DNA from: an uncultured Lachnospiraceae bacterium
GTDB lineage: Bacteria > Bacillota > Clostridia > Lachnospirales > Lachnospiraceae
DNA length: 64,000 bases
Assembly (NCBI GenBank): GCA_910587305.1
Contig: CAJUKV010000001.1
Span: 98,621-162,620 of the forward strand
Direction of reading: 5' to 3'
Positions 51,555 through 60,741 of this stretch are shown here, one piece after another. Below the pieces are notes generated by a model. It was given only the letters and a program-made list of their open reading frames with translations, ran no database searches and was not told the DNA's origin. A program made the position numbers and the translations under genes. Numbering within the stretch: the stretch's first letter is position 1; each line of letters starts with the position of its first letter.

Positions 51555-52475
51555 TCAGTCTTCTTTATAATTTACAATCTCATCGATGAGCCGCGGTAAT
51601 TTTTCATCCATATTCTCATCACTAAACTGGCAGGTACCGACAGCTTTATGACCGCCGCCGCCGTACTTGAGCATCAAGCTGCCTACATTGATGTTGGATG
51701 TCCTGTTCAAAACGCTGTAGCCCACCGCCGCCGAACAGCCATGACCGCCTTTGCCGTTTACGATCCATACCGAGATGTTCTGTTCGGGATACATGCTGTA
51801 AATCAGGAAACGGTTACCGGAGTAGATCGGGTCAACGCCGCGCAGGTCGGAAATAATGACGTCTTTTTCCACGCGGGTGTGAGCACGTACCATTTCTTTA
51901 AATTTGGCGTCCTGCTCCCGATAGACGGCGATACGCTCCTGTACATCCGGAAGGGCAAGGATTTCCTCCGTATCCATGGTTCTGCAGTATTCCATCAGTT
52001 CTTCCATCAGCTGATAATTGGAAATCCTAAAGTTGCGCCATCTTCCAAGACCTGTCCTGGGATCCATCAGAAAGCCTATCAGAATCCATCCGGAGGGGTT
52101 TTGGATCTCATCAATCGTCAAATTACCGGAATCTACTTTATCCACTGCTTCCATCATTTCGTCGAAATGAGAGAACCGCTCCTTTCCGCCGTAATATTCA
52201 TAGATAATACGCGCACAGGAGGGGGTAATGCGGCTTTCGCCTTTATATTTTCCGGCAAGTTCGTTGCGTTCATGCTCGCTGGAATGGTGGTCGAACCAAA
52301 GCCCGCACCCTTCCACGAAAGGCACGTTGGCGAGTACGTCGTTTTCCGTAATTTCCACAAGCCCATCCTGCAAATCCTTTGGGTGCGCAAATTTCCAACT
52401 GTCAATCAGACCGATTTCCTTAAGCAGGGTGCCGCATGCCAGTCCATCGAAATCGGAGCGGGTAACTAATCTCAT
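51555..52475 (-). CDS. DHH-family phosphoesterase (exopolyphosphatase-like)
   Basis: A 306-residue DHH/DHHA1 protein. LVTRSDFDGLACGTLL carries the first aspartates (about residue 8), GLWFDHHSSEHE the DHH motif (about residue 62), and CARIIYEYYGG, MMEAVDKVDSGNL the remaining metal ligands. The C-terminal DHHA1 part includes KGGHGCSAAVGYSVL and KYGGGGHKAVGTCQF. Relatives are annotated as exopolyphosphatase or oligoribonuclease/pAp phosphatase; the substrate cannot be decided from sequence. It stands alone between ileS and the Eis-like gene. AAGGAGACTTT lies before the ATG. Confidence 0.87.
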   Translation of the reverse strand: MRLVTRSDFDGLACGTLLKEIGLIDSWKFAHPKDLQDGLVEITENDVLANVPFVEGCGLWFDHHSSEHERNELAGKYKGESRITPSCARIIYEYYGGKERFSHFDEMMEAVDKVDSGNLTIDEIQNPSGWILIGFLMDPRTGLGRWRNFRISNYQLMEELMEYCRTMDTEEILALPDVQERIAVYREQDAKFKEMVRAHTRVEKDVIISDLRGVDPIYSGNRFLIYSMYPEQNISVWIVNGKGGHGCSAAVGYSVLNRTSNINVGSLMLKYGGGGHKAVGTCQFSDENMDEKLPRLIDEIVNYKED

Positions 52476-52650
52476 AATAAAGTCTCCTTTGCTTTATAGT
52501 ATCCTTATCCAAAAAGAATCTATAAAAATTATATAAGATAACGGGAATTTTTTCAAGTTCTTTCAGCCGTTCTTTTGGGCGCACGCCGTAGGGCAGCCTG
52601 TAAAAAAGAACTTTTCAAAAACCCATGGACGCATGCTTTTTTGTGATGTA

Positions 52651-52732
52651 AAATAAGTTTGGAAGTAAACTTCCAAACTTTCTATTGGTGGCAGTGCCGC
52701 AAGCTATACCTGCGGTATGCGGGGGTATGAAA
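52651..52732 (+). repeat. Family 1 palindromic element (copy d), before the Eis-like gene
   Basis: AAGTTTGGAAGT/ACTTCCAAACTT (52655-52680) is a 12-pair palindrome. It is followed by CTATTGGTGGCAGTG, CCGCA...TGCGG (52697-52715) and ATGCGGGGGTATGAA. It is the same unit as copy b but faces the opposite strand, matching the direction of its downstream gene. Confidence 0.8.
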
Positions 52733-52759
52733 ATGGAAAGGAAAACAATATCTATATGA
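52733..52759 (+). CDS. Possible 8-residue leader ORF coupled to the Eis-like gene
   Basis: ATG at 52733 stands five bases after the GGGGGT of the repeat, as in the other family 1 copies. It opens MERKTISI and stops at TGA, whose bases overlap the ATG of the Eis-like gene (ATGA, 52756-52759). It could couple translation of the main gene to the ribosome site of the repeat. It may also be chance. Confidence 0.35.
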   Translation: MERKTISI

Positions 52760-54003
52760 AAGACAAAAAAGAAAAACACACTTATCTTGAAATCAACGGC
52801 AATTTTAAAATGCGGGAGCTTGACAAAAGTGATTTGGAACAATTCAACGCCCTGCTCCAATACGCATTTCAGGTAACAACTTACGATTTATTCCAAACCG
52901 GATGGCAGCAGGAGGAAATCAAATACGCGAAACGCCCCATTCTGGAAGAGGCTTACGTAATAGGCTGGTTTTACGGCGAAAAGCTGGCCTCCATGATCGT
53001 TGTCTATTCCATGAAAATAAATATTCATGATGAAATCATGGATATGGGAGGCATCACCGGCGTTGCCACCTATCCCGAATATACCGGAAAAGGACTAATC
53101 CATTCCCTCATGAGGCATGCTCTCAACTACATTCATGAACAGGAAATGCCGATTTCCTTCCTCTATCCCTACTCCATTCCCTTTTACAGAAAAATGGGAT
53201 GGGAAATCGTCTCTGACAAGCTGACCTTCACGGTAAAAGATACCCAGCTTCCAAAAGCGCGGCCTGTGGGCGGAATGGTGGAGCGTGTCAGTCTCGATTC
53301 GGAAGACTATCACAATGTACATTCTTATTTTGCCCTGCAGCGCCATGGCTGCCTGATTCGGGACAATTTATCCTGGGAGGAATACTGGCGCTGGGATAAT
53401 GACGACATGATTGCCGCCGTATATTATAATAAGGAGCATAAGCCCTTAGGCTACGTGGTTTACTACATTGCAAACGACATTTTCCATATAAAAGAGATGG
53501 TGTACTTAAACATAGAGGCGAACTACGGACTGTGGAACTATATCAGCGCCCACTTTTCCATGATTGAGCAGGTTCAGGGGGACAATTACTCCGGCGAGCC
53601 TATGGCTTATCTGTTTGAGGACAGTGAAATCACGGAAACCATTTCCCCTTATATTATGGCAAGGATTGTAAATGTGCGGGACTTTTTAGAATACTATCCT
53701 TACCAGATTCAGCCGGAAGATCTGAAGCTTCATTTTAAAGTGCATGATGAAATGGCTCCATGGAATGAGGGCGATTACATGGTTTCCTGGCACGATGGCG
53801 AGACCGTATGCGAACAGGTGGCGGACAACCAGTCTATTAATGTGGTTGAACTTGACGTAAACACCTTAACCGCCATGCTCATGGGATATAAACGCCCTTC
53901 CTATCTCTATGAGCATGAAAAAATCAACACCGAATATTACATGCTAACCTGGTTAGAACGGTTGATACCGGTAGAAAAGCCTTATTTTTCCGACTATTTT
54001 TGA
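52756..54003 (+). CDS. Eis-like GNAT N-acetyltransferase
   Basis: About 415 residues in the two-GNAT plus sterol-carrier-like layout of the Eis family. KMRELDKSDLEQFNALL opens the first GNAT domain, with MGGITGVATYPEYTGKGLIHSLM (acetyl-CoA loop, about residue 105) and SFLYPYSIPFYRKMGWE. The second half is a degenerate GNAT, and the last 100 residues an SCP2-like domain ending in a free carboxylate (FSDYF), as in Eis. Mycobacterial Eis acetylates aminoglycosides; clostridial relatives have unknown substrates. I choose 52756 because upstream codons belong to the repeat; 52717 is the earliest in-frame ATG. The gene is alone. Confidence 0.85.
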   Translation: MKDKKEKHTYLEINGNFKMRELDKSDLEQFNALLQYAFQVTTYDLFQTGWQQEEIKYAKRPILEEAYVIGWFYGEKLASMIVVYSMKINIHDEIMDMGGITGVATYPEYTGKGLIHSLMRHALNYIHEQEMPISFLYPYSIPFYRKMGWEIVSDKLTFTVKDTQLPKARPVGGMVERVSLDSEDYHNVHSYFALQRHGCLIRDNLSWEEYWRWDNDDMIAAVYYNKEHKPLGYVVYYIANDIFHIKEMVYLNIEANYGLWNYISAHFSMIEQVQGDNYSGEPMAYLFEDSEITETISPYIMARIVNVRDFLEYYPYQIQPEDLKLHFKVHDEMAPWNEGDYMVSWHDGETVCEQVADNQSINVVELDVNTLTAMLMGYKRPSYLYEHEKINTEYYMLTWLERLIPVEKPYFSDYF

Positions 54004-54112
54004 TGCTACTTAAATTTCTTCCGCCGGATGCGTGACACAGGCTGCAGGCGCTTTGTGCCGGGCCGTCCGTCTGCTTGCTAACATATTTCCTTCGGACGCC
54101 TGTGTGCAACCA

Positions 54113-54210
54113 GGCAGGGAAAATTTTCTCCCTGCTCGCCGCGCGGCCCGCATACGGAAATTTGTTGCCAGGGCAGCAAATTTCCGTATGCGGGCCTGTT
54201 CATAAGAAAA
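54113..54210. repeat. Family 3 palindromic element (copy c)
   Basis: GCAGGGA/TCCCTGC hairpin (54114-54135), GCCGCGCGGC (54138-54147), then a perfect 19-pair stem GCCCGCATACGGAAATTTG with its complement (54146-54195), and CTGTTCATAA. It lies between two convergent genes, whose ends it may help to terminate, but no T-run is present. Confidence 0.7.
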
Positions 54211-54214
54211 GCGG

Positions 54215-57200
54215 CTACATCTTTAATAATTCCAGCAGTTCTTCTCTGGTAAAGCTTCCGCTTCCCAGATCTTCCCCTGAAAGCACCTGCTCCGCCAGTT
54301 CTCTTTTCCGCTCCTGAAGCTTTACAATATTTTCTTCTATGGTATCCTTCATAATCAACTTGTAAACATTCACCACATTTTTCTGTCCAATCCTGTGGGC
54401 CCTGTCCGTCGCCTGATTCTGTACTGCCAGATTCCACCACGGGTCATAATGGATGACAATATCCGCCGCCGTCAGATTAAGACCCGTACCCCCTGCTTTC
54501 AGGGAAATACAGAACACATTGGTTTCATCCTGATTAAAGCTTTCAACCAATTTCATCCTCTTTTCCTTTGGCGTCGCGCCTGTCAACGTATAATAAGAAA
54601 GATTTTCCTTCTCAAGCTCTTTCTGCAAATTTTCCAGCATAGAGGTAAACTGGGAAAAGAGAAGCACTTTATGCCCTCCGCTCACTGCGTTTTTAATCAA
54701 ATCCAGACACATCACGGCCTTCTGGGAGGAACTTCCATAATTTTCATACACCAGCGACGGGTCGCAGCACAGCTGTCTGAGCTTTAACAGCTCCGACAAA
54801 ATCTGAATTTTAGCACTTTTAAATTCTTCGTCCGACTGCTTGTCCACCAGCATTTTAATTCTCTGAACGTGGGCGCAGTAAAGCTTCCACTGCTCTCCCT
54901 CCATATGGCCATATACACATTCCTCCAGTTTATCAGGCAAGTCTGTGAGAACATCCTTTTTCAATCTTCTTAAAATAAAGGGTCTTACCATCTTCCGAAG
55001 CCTTCCCATCGCCTGTTCACTTTTGTTTTGCAGGACGGGCACTTCGATTTCGTCTCTGAAACGCTGATAGCCATACAAAAAGCCCGGCATCAGATAATCA
55101 AAAATACTCCATAATTCACTTAGTTTATTTTCTATAGGCGTTCCGGTCAGCGCAAAACGGCATCCCGCCTCGATTTCCTTTACCGCCTTTGCCGCCTGGG
55201 TATTGTGATTTTTGATATACTGAGCCTCGTCAATAATCTGGCAGAAAAAGGGAACCTCCTTATACCGGGGCAAATCTCTTTTTAAAAGCTCATAGGAGGT
55301 AATCAGGATATCCCTTGTCTGGGACGAGTCTATGATTTCCTTCCGCTCGGCCGCCGTTCCTGTCACCATCTTGACGGGAAGGCTTGGGGCAAACCGGTTA
55401 AATTCGCTGCTCCAGTTAAATACCAGCGACGCGGGCGTTACAATTAAACATCTCCTGTTATCCCGGGCTTTTGCATCCAAAAATTCCGACAATAAAAAGG
55501 CAATGACCTGAAGGGTTTTCCCAAGTCCCATATCATCCGCCAAAATCCCTCCAAACCCATTATGCCTGAGCGTTTTCAACCATAAAAACCCGGTTTTCTG
55601 ATACTCCCGCAAAATAGATTCCATGCTGGCGGGAATCTCAAAATCGTTGTCCTCTATGGTCTTCATGTTCCTGACCAGTTCCTTAAAGGTTCTGCTTCTT
55701 ATGGCAAGGAGGTTTTGCTTCTCGCGAAGCTCGCCGTCTAAATACATGGCCCTGTATTTAGGCACATTCATTTTTTCCTTTTTTAGCTCACTTTCCGTCA
55801 AATGCAAATCCTCCTTAAGATCCAGAAGAGTTTGCATTCCTTCGTCCTCCACATTGATAAAACTTCCGTTTTTCAGACGGAAATACTTTTTCTTCCGGTC
55901 GTATTTTGACAGGATTTCTATCAGTTCTTCCCTGGACATATCCCCGGCGTTCAAGGTAAGCTCCAGCAAGTCTCCGGAAAGCGAAACGCCTACCTCCACC
56001 TTACTGTGCTGTACCACGTGAATCCTTTTTAGCGCGTCCGAGACATATACTTCCCCCAGCTCCTGAAATCTGGGAATGCCATACACTAAAAGCTCGTAGA
56101 TTTTATCCTCGTCCCCGGAAAGGACCATAGCATGTTCTCTCTCATCAAAGGCATTGCAATAGGAGGCAACCACATTTCCCACAAGCGTTTCCCTGACGAT
56201 ATCCCTTCCGCCCTTTTCTCCCTCCTTTTGGTAGACCTCATATTTTCTTTCCCCATAAAGCGCATAAACCTTACAGGTAATAAAATCCTTCTGAGGCGCA
56301 TCCAGATAAATCTCAAATACGGCGGGCACAACCCCGTAGGCCGACGGGTCAAAGCTTTCCTTTTCACATTGATAATGCGCCTCAAGGGCGGGAAGCAACT
56401 CCCTGCAAAAAACGGGGACGTCCTCTTTCGCAATATAAAGCTTTCTGTCCGGCATCTGCGCCATGCAGGATATAAAATCCTGTATCTGCGCCAAATCCTC
56501 CTTTTTTTCCCTGTATATCAGTCCCTCCTTAAACATGACTACGTAATGAGAGCAGAAATATCCAAACAGCTGCGCCTCCGTCCTTACTTCAATGCCGTCC
56601 TTCTCTCCCTTTATCCACATATTTCTGATAAGCCTGTTCTCTGTCAGCCTCCACGAACGCTCTCCCGTCATGTTCACATTCATGGTGATATCCCGTTCCT
56701 TTAGATATTCCAAAAGCTCCTCAAAATCTGCGCCGCTTAAAGGAATTTTCCGCAATTTACTATAAGACGAGTTATAGTAACCATAGTTGTACTGTACATA
56801 CCTCCCCCCGTTTTCCCGCACCCATCTTAATAAAAATTGCACCAGCTCCCGCGACCCCGGTTCAAACGCATTCAACGTATGGAAAAATTTCAGCTTCTTT
56901 CCGTAAGAATACTCCGCCTCCGATTCCACATGTCTCACAAACTCAAAAACATCCTTCATCACATATTTTGTATCCGCACCCAGCTTAAACTCTACGGTAA
57001 GCGCATTTCTACCGCACTCAAAATAAGGCTCTAACTCCACCTTCCCATAATCCTTTTGGGGCAAAAGAGCCATAGTCGCCCTGGCGGCCTGCCTTTGCAG
57101 CAATTCCTTCATGGCCGGAGTGGTTTGTTTGGGCCTGCGCACAGCCGGGCTTTTGCCGAACGCCTCATTCAAATCCATATAATCCTTCAAAGATCTTTTA

Positions 57201-57550
57201 CCGGCTTTCTGAAACTGCGTCTCCAAAAAGTCCTGAATTGTCTGCTGCCTGAACTGATAATGCTCCGCTTCCAAAAGCACTGCCACGCAATGCTTGCAAA
57301 TACCCTCATAACTGTAAAAAGCCGGACACTCGCAATAACAGTCCTCCAGCTCGTCTAATATCCTGTCATAGGTAACTTCCACCTGGTAACTCTTTCGTCC
57401 GCTGCCCTGTACCATGGCTCTGATTCTAATCTCGTTTGCATCCTGCTCATCCACTTCAAATGTCTCAACGCAGTCGTTATAAAAAAGCTCCTGACCCCTG
57501 TTATAGGTAACGCTGTTTGTAAGCCTTTTAATCTCTTTTTTATCAAGCAT
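54215..57550 (-). CDS. SNF2-family helicase with SWIM zinc finger
   Basis: A 1111-residue SNF2/RapA-type ATPase. The N-terminal SWIM finger is CYCECPAFYSYEGICKHCVAVLL (shown in part: CECPAF and CKHC, about residues 54-70). A bacterial SNF2-associated domain covers about residues 250-620. The helicase core begins LREYQKTGFLWL, with DDMGLGKTLQ (Walker A, about residue 665), IIDEAQYIKN, FALTGTPIENKLSELW and the C-terminal ATDRAHRIGQ motif. It translocates on double-stranded DNA and may remodel protein-DNA or RNA polymerase complexes. GAGGAAAAG precedes the ATG. It converges with the Eis-like gene and diverges from pncB. Confidence 0.93.
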   Translation of the reverse strand: MLDKKEIKRLTNSVTYNRGQELFYNDCVETFEVDEQDANEIRIRAMVQGSGRKSYQVEVTYDRILDELEDCYCECPAFYSYEGICKHCVAVLLEAEHYQFRQQTIQDFLETQFQKAGKRSLKDYMDLNEAFGKSPAVRRPKQTTPAMKELLQRQAARATMALLPQKDYGKVELEPYFECGRNALTVEFKLGADTKYVMKDVFEFVRHVESEAEYSYGKKLKFFHTLNAFEPGSRELVQFLLRWVRENGGRYVQYNYGYYNSSYSKLRKIPLSGADFEELLEYLKERDITMNVNMTGERSWRLTENRLIRNMWIKGEKDGIEVRTEAQLFGYFCSHYVVMFKEGLIYREKKEDLAQIQDFISCMAQMPDRKLYIAKEDVPVFCRELLPALEAHYQCEKESFDPSAYGVVPAVFEIYLDAPQKDFITCKVYALYGERKYEVYQKEGEKGGRDIVRETLVGNVVASYCNAFDEREHAMVLSGDEDKIYELLVYGIPRFQELGEVYVSDALKRIHVVQHSKVEVGVSLSGDLLELTLNAGDMSREELIEILSKYDRKKKYFRLKNGSFINVEDEGMQTLLDLKEDLHLTESELKKEKMNVPKYRAMYLDGELREKQNLLAIRSRTFKELVRNMKTIEDNDFEIPASMESILREYQKTGFLWLKTLRHNGFGGILADDMGLGKTLQVIAFLLSEFLDAKARDNRRCLIVTPASLVFNWSSEFNRFAPSLPVKMVTGTAAERKEIIDSSQTRDILITSYELLKRDLPRYKEVPFFCQIIDEAQYIKNHNTQAAKAVKEIEAGCRFALTGTPIENKLSELWSIFDYLMPGFLYGYQRFRDEIEVPVLQNKSEQAMGRLRKMVRPFILRRLKKDVLTDLPDKLEECVYGHMEGEQWKLYCAHVQRIKMLVDKQSDEEFKSAKIQILSELLKLRQLCCDPSLVYENYGSSSQKAVMCLDLIKNAVSGGHKVLLFSQFTSMLENLQKELEKENLSYYTLTGATPKEKRMKLVESFNQDETNVFCISLKAGGTGLNLTAADIVIHYDPWWNLAVQNQATDRAHRIGQKNVVNVYKLIMKDTIEENIVKLQERKRELAEQVLSGEDLGSGSFTREELLELLKM

Positions 57551-57709
57551 CTCTTTTCCTCTTTTACCAATCCCGGCGGCTAATCTTTGGTTAAACTGTT
57601 GCGATTCTTAATTATACTGTTTTTAAGCATATCCACCGCCATTTCACATGTCAAGCATAATCCTCAAAAATAACCTCCGGAATATTTTTTAAAATTTGCT
57701 CTGTCATTC

Positions 57710-57738
57710 TTGCCACCCGCCTGATTTAAGTGTATAGT
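57710..57738 (+). promoter_or_regulatory. Promoter for pncB
   Basis: TTGCCA (57710-57715) and TATAGT (57733-57738) are 17 bases apart, 25 bases before the start codon. Confidence 0.65.
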
Positions 57739-57763
57739 CATATAAAAACCAAGGAGAATCCCT

Positions 57764-59218
57764 ATGGACAGACAAAACCTCACCTTATTAACAGACCTTT
57801 ACGAGCTCACCATGATGCAGGGCTATTTTGCGCATAAGGAGCAAAATGAAACTGTCATTTTCGACGCCTTTTACAGAACCAACCCCTGCGGCGGAGGCTA
57901 CGCGATTGCGGCCGGTTTAGAGCAGCTGATTCAGTATATCAAAGAACTGCATTTTTCCCCCCAGGATATTGCATATCTGGACAGCCTGCACATTTTCAAC
58001 AAAAATTTCTTAGATTACCTGGCAGGCTTTCAATTTTCCGGCGATATCTACGCCATCCCCGAAGGAACCGTCATCTTTCCCAGAGAGCCCCTGGTCAAAG
58101 TGATTGCGCCTATTATGGAAGCCCAGCTGGTTGAAACCGCCATCTTAAATATTATCAACCATCAAAGTTTGATTGCCACCAAAGCCGCCCGTGTCTGCTA
58201 TGCCGCTAAGGGAGACGGCATAATGGAATTCGGTCTTCGCCGCGCCCAGGGCCCCGATGCGGGAATTTATGGCGCCAGAGCCGCCGTAATCGGCGGATGC
58301 GTCGGCACCTCCAACGTCCTCTGCGGACAACTTTTTGACGTCCCGGTGAAAGGCACTCATGCCCACAGCTGGATTATGAGCTTTCCCGATGAATACACCG
58401 CATTTAAAACATACGCAGATATGTACCCTTCCGCCTGCATTTTGCTGGTAGATACCTATGATACCTTAAATTCCGGCGTTCCCAACGCTATCCGCGTCTT
58501 TCAGGAGATGCGCAGCGCAGGCGTCCCTCTTACCAACTACGGCATACGACTTGACAGCGGAGACCTTGCTTATCTCTCCAAGAAAGCGCGCAAAATGCTG
58601 GATGACGCCGGTTTCCCGGACGCGGTTATTTCTGCCTCCAATGACCTGGACGAATACCTGATAGAAACCTTAAAGGCTCAGGGAGCCGCCATAACCTCAT
58701 GGGGCGTGGGAACCAACCTCATTACCGCAAAAGATAATCCGGCTTTTGGCGGCGTTTATAAACTGGCTGCCATTATGGATGAAAAGGGAAACTTTATTCC
58801 AAAAATCAAGCTTTCGGAAAACACCGAAAAAGTGACCAATCCCGGCAATAAGACCATTTACCGCGTCTACGAAAAAAATACCGGTAAAATAAAAGCCGAC
58901 CTCATCTGCCTTGTAGGCGAGACTTTTAACGAAGAGGAGCCCTTGCTTTTATTCGACCCCTTAGAACCATGGAAAAAGACAAAACTGCCTGCAGGCTCAT
59001 ATACCTTACGCGAGTTACTGGTACCCGTATTTCAAAATGGAAAATGCTGTTATGAATCTCCTAAGGTGATGGACATCAGAAGTTACTGCCAGGGCGAGCT
59101 TGATACCCTCTGGGATGAAACCAAACGATTTGTAAATCCTCATCAGATTTATGTGGATTTGTCCAGAAAATTATATGATATTAAGATTCGGCTTTTAGAC
59201 CAAATGAGCGAGAAATAG
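57764..59218 (+). CDS. pncB: Nicotinate phosphoribosyltransferase
   Basis: A 484-residue PncB of the longer bacterial type. LLTDLYELTMMQGYFAH opens the protein, FGLRRAQGPDAGIYGARAA and GTHAHSWIMSFPDE hold the phosphate-loop and the histidine phosphorylated in the reaction cycle, and YGIRLDSGDLAYLSKKAR binds PRPP. It converts nicotinate and PRPP to nicotinate mononucleotide in the NAD salvage pathway. CAAGGAGAA lies before the ATG. It has its own promoter and a hairpin terminator at 59224-59249, and no other NAD genes lie beside it. Confidence 0.95.
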   Translation: MDRQNLTLLTDLYELTMMQGYFAHKEQNETVIFDAFYRTNPCGGGYAIAAGLEQLIQYIKELHFSPQDIAYLDSLHIFNKNFLDYLAGFQFSGDIYAIPEGTVIFPREPLVKVIAPIMEAQLVETAILNIINHQSLIATKAARVCYAAKGDGIMEFGLRRAQGPDAGIYGARAAVIGGCVGTSNVLCGQLFDVPVKGTHAHSWIMSFPDEYTAFKTYADMYPSACILLVDTYDTLNSGVPNAIRVFQEMRSAGVPLTNYGIRLDSGDLAYLSKKARKMLDDAGFPDAVISASNDLDEYLIETLKAQGAAITSWGVGTNLITAKDNPAFGGVYKLAAIMDEKGNFIPKIKLSENTEKVTNPGNKTIYRVYEKNTGKIKADLICLVGETFNEEEPLLLFDPLEPWKKTKLPAGSYTLRELLVPVFQNGKCCYESPKVMDIRSYCQGELDTLWDETKRFVNPHQIYVDLSRKLYDIKIRLLDQMSEK

Positions 59219-59223
59219 AATTT

Positions 59224-59249
59224 CTGCCAGCAGGTAATCCTGCTGGCAG
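59224..59249 (+). terminator. Hairpin terminator after pncB
   Basis: CTGCCAGCAGG/CCTGCTGGCAG is a perfect 11-pair stem with loop TAAT, six bases after the stop, followed by CTTTATG. The T-run is short. It also marks the edge of the AT-rich region. Confidence 0.7.
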
Positions 59250-59355
59250 CTTTATGTCACCACCTTAAATATACCTCATATTTTCCGTAGGGAAGCATAT
59301 TCAGACTACTTTGCAACCTTTAATTGCTATACATAGCATTCCAAAATTTCCCCAT

Positions 59356-60030
59356 TCAAAATGTCGTTTCACCATCGTGTGACACTAACGATGCGGAAAT
59401 AACTTCTTCCATTTCTGCCAATTCCCTTAGAAGTTTACCTTCTTCTTTTACACGAATCTCCACTGCCATATCTATATGGCCTTCTGTTAAATTCCTCGCC
59501 TTTACTTTATAAAGTGTGCAATACTTCTTTATTATTCCTATAATATTGTCTTCGCTCTCAAAGGTATTTGCATTTATCAGTAATATTTGTGGTGCCCTGG
59601 CAATTGGCAACTTATCTATAACTAAGAGTCCCACGGTGAGGACTAACGATGCAATTATCGCAATTATTGCCAATCCAGCCCCACATATAATGCCAACACT
59701 AATCGACCAGAATAAAAATACTAAATCCATTGGGTCCTTAATCGCTGTCCTGAATCGAACAATTGATAAGGCTCCTACCATCCCCAGTGAAATAACAATA
59801 TTGGATTGGATAGTCAGGATAATTGCTGCAGTAATAATTGCAATTGCCGGAAGCGACATATTAAAATTTTTATTATAAAAAGTATTTCTGTTTAATATAC
59901 GATAAACAGCAAATATATATGCTGAAATCAGAACAGAAATCAGCATACATACTAAAACAGATTTAACTGTAAGCGTAGATGATGCATACCCTTCCAAAAA
60001 AGACTTCTTAAATATATCAATATAATTCAT
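59356..60030 (-). CDS. DUF4956 membrane protein
   Basis: A 224-residue protein with four membrane segments (about residues 20-140), including the typical SLGMVGALSIVRFRTAIKDP element, then a soluble C-terminal domain. I recognise this as DUF4956, usually encoded beside VTC-domain polyphosphate polymerase genes. Its function is unknown; a channel or partner of the polymerase has been guessed. GGAGGAAGC lies before the ATG, and the start overlaps the VTC stop (ATGA), so both are made together. It is the last gene of the AT-rich minus-strand cassette. Confidence 0.88.
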   Translation of the reverse strand: MNYIDIFKKSFLEGYASSTLTVKSVLVCMLISVLISAYIFAVYRILNRNTFYNKNFNMSLPAIAIITAAIILTIQSNIVISLGMVGALSIVRFRTAIKDPMDLVFLFWSISVGIICGAGLAIIAIIASLVLTVGLLVIDKLPIARAPQILLINANTFESEDNIIGIIKKYCTLYKVKARNLTEGHIDMAVEIRVKEEGKLLRELAEMEEVISASLVSHDGETTF

Positions 60031-60734
60031 ATTCGGCTTCCTCCATGTGTATTATATTTCCTACATAAATAATATTTCGAAAAACTATTCCACTTTAAAG
60101 AATCAAGTTGTAAAGTATCCTTAATATAATTAGGTAAAAACTCATCCCATTTTACCTCCAAAATACCCTGTCCCTTTTCCATAATCGGTCTTACAGGAAT
60201 ATTTTGTTCAAGAAAATTGTTAGTATTATCAGAAGAGTTAATGGCTTCATCAAAAGTAATCCTAATGTTGCCTAATTTGTTAACAAAAGGAGTTCTAATA
60301 TATTCAACAATAACTTTAGGCCGCATATTTTTTATTTTCATCTCATAAAGAAATAATTTTAATGTATCCGGCATATACTCTCTTATTGAGATTATTTTGC
60401 CATGCATTAATTGCTTACAACAGTCTTCATCAATTTGCACTGCTGTTTTCATCGTCATACCACGATACTTTGCTTTCTTTTCGAGCATAATATGATTTGA
60501 ACTGCCATTATATATCCTTATTCTATATTTAACTCGTTCTCCTATCCCGCTTTCATTATCATAAAAACAACTGTCCTTAAAATCGTCAAAATACAAGCTT
60601 CTAATCCTATATACTCCATTTTCACCCACATGAGAATCCGGCTTCAAAAGCCCTCGCATTCTTGTCTTCAGCATCGCACTTTGCAATGCTCCACAAATAT
60701 ATTTGTATTCATGTCTATATTTTACACAAGCCAT
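60027..60734 (-). CDS. VTC-domain polyphosphate polymerase-like protein
   Basis: A 235-residue protein with only the VTC catalytic domain. CVKYRHEYKYI (N-terminal basic strand), GVYRIRSLYFDD, RVKYRIRIYNG, MLEKKAKYRGM and ILEVKWDEFLPNYI carry the arginine and lysine residues and the glutamate that line the tunnel in which yeast Vtc4 makes polyphosphate. No SPX domain or membrane helix is attached. It may polymerise phosphate at the membrane with DUF4956. It overlaps the DUF4956 gene by four bases and starts seven bases after the lipoprotein gene, a tight operon. Confidence 0.88.
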   Translation of the reverse strand: MACVKYRHEYKYICGALQSAMLKTRMRGLLKPDSHVGENGVYRIRSLYFDDFKDSCFYDNESGIGERVKYRIRIYNGSSNHIMLEKKAKYRGMTMKTAVQIDEDCCKQLMHGKIISIREYMPDTLKLFLYEMKIKNMRPKVIVEYIRTPFVNKLGNIRITFDEAINSSDNTNNFLEQNIPVRPIMEKGQGILEVKWDEFLPNYIKDTLQLDSLKWNSFSKYYLCRKYNTHGGSRI

Positions 60735-60741
60735 ATCTATC

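Noticed and set aside
51648..52469. 273-residue plus-strand frame opposite the DHH gene
   Set aside because: Antisense to a clear DHH phosphoesterase; no ribosome site or recognisable domain.
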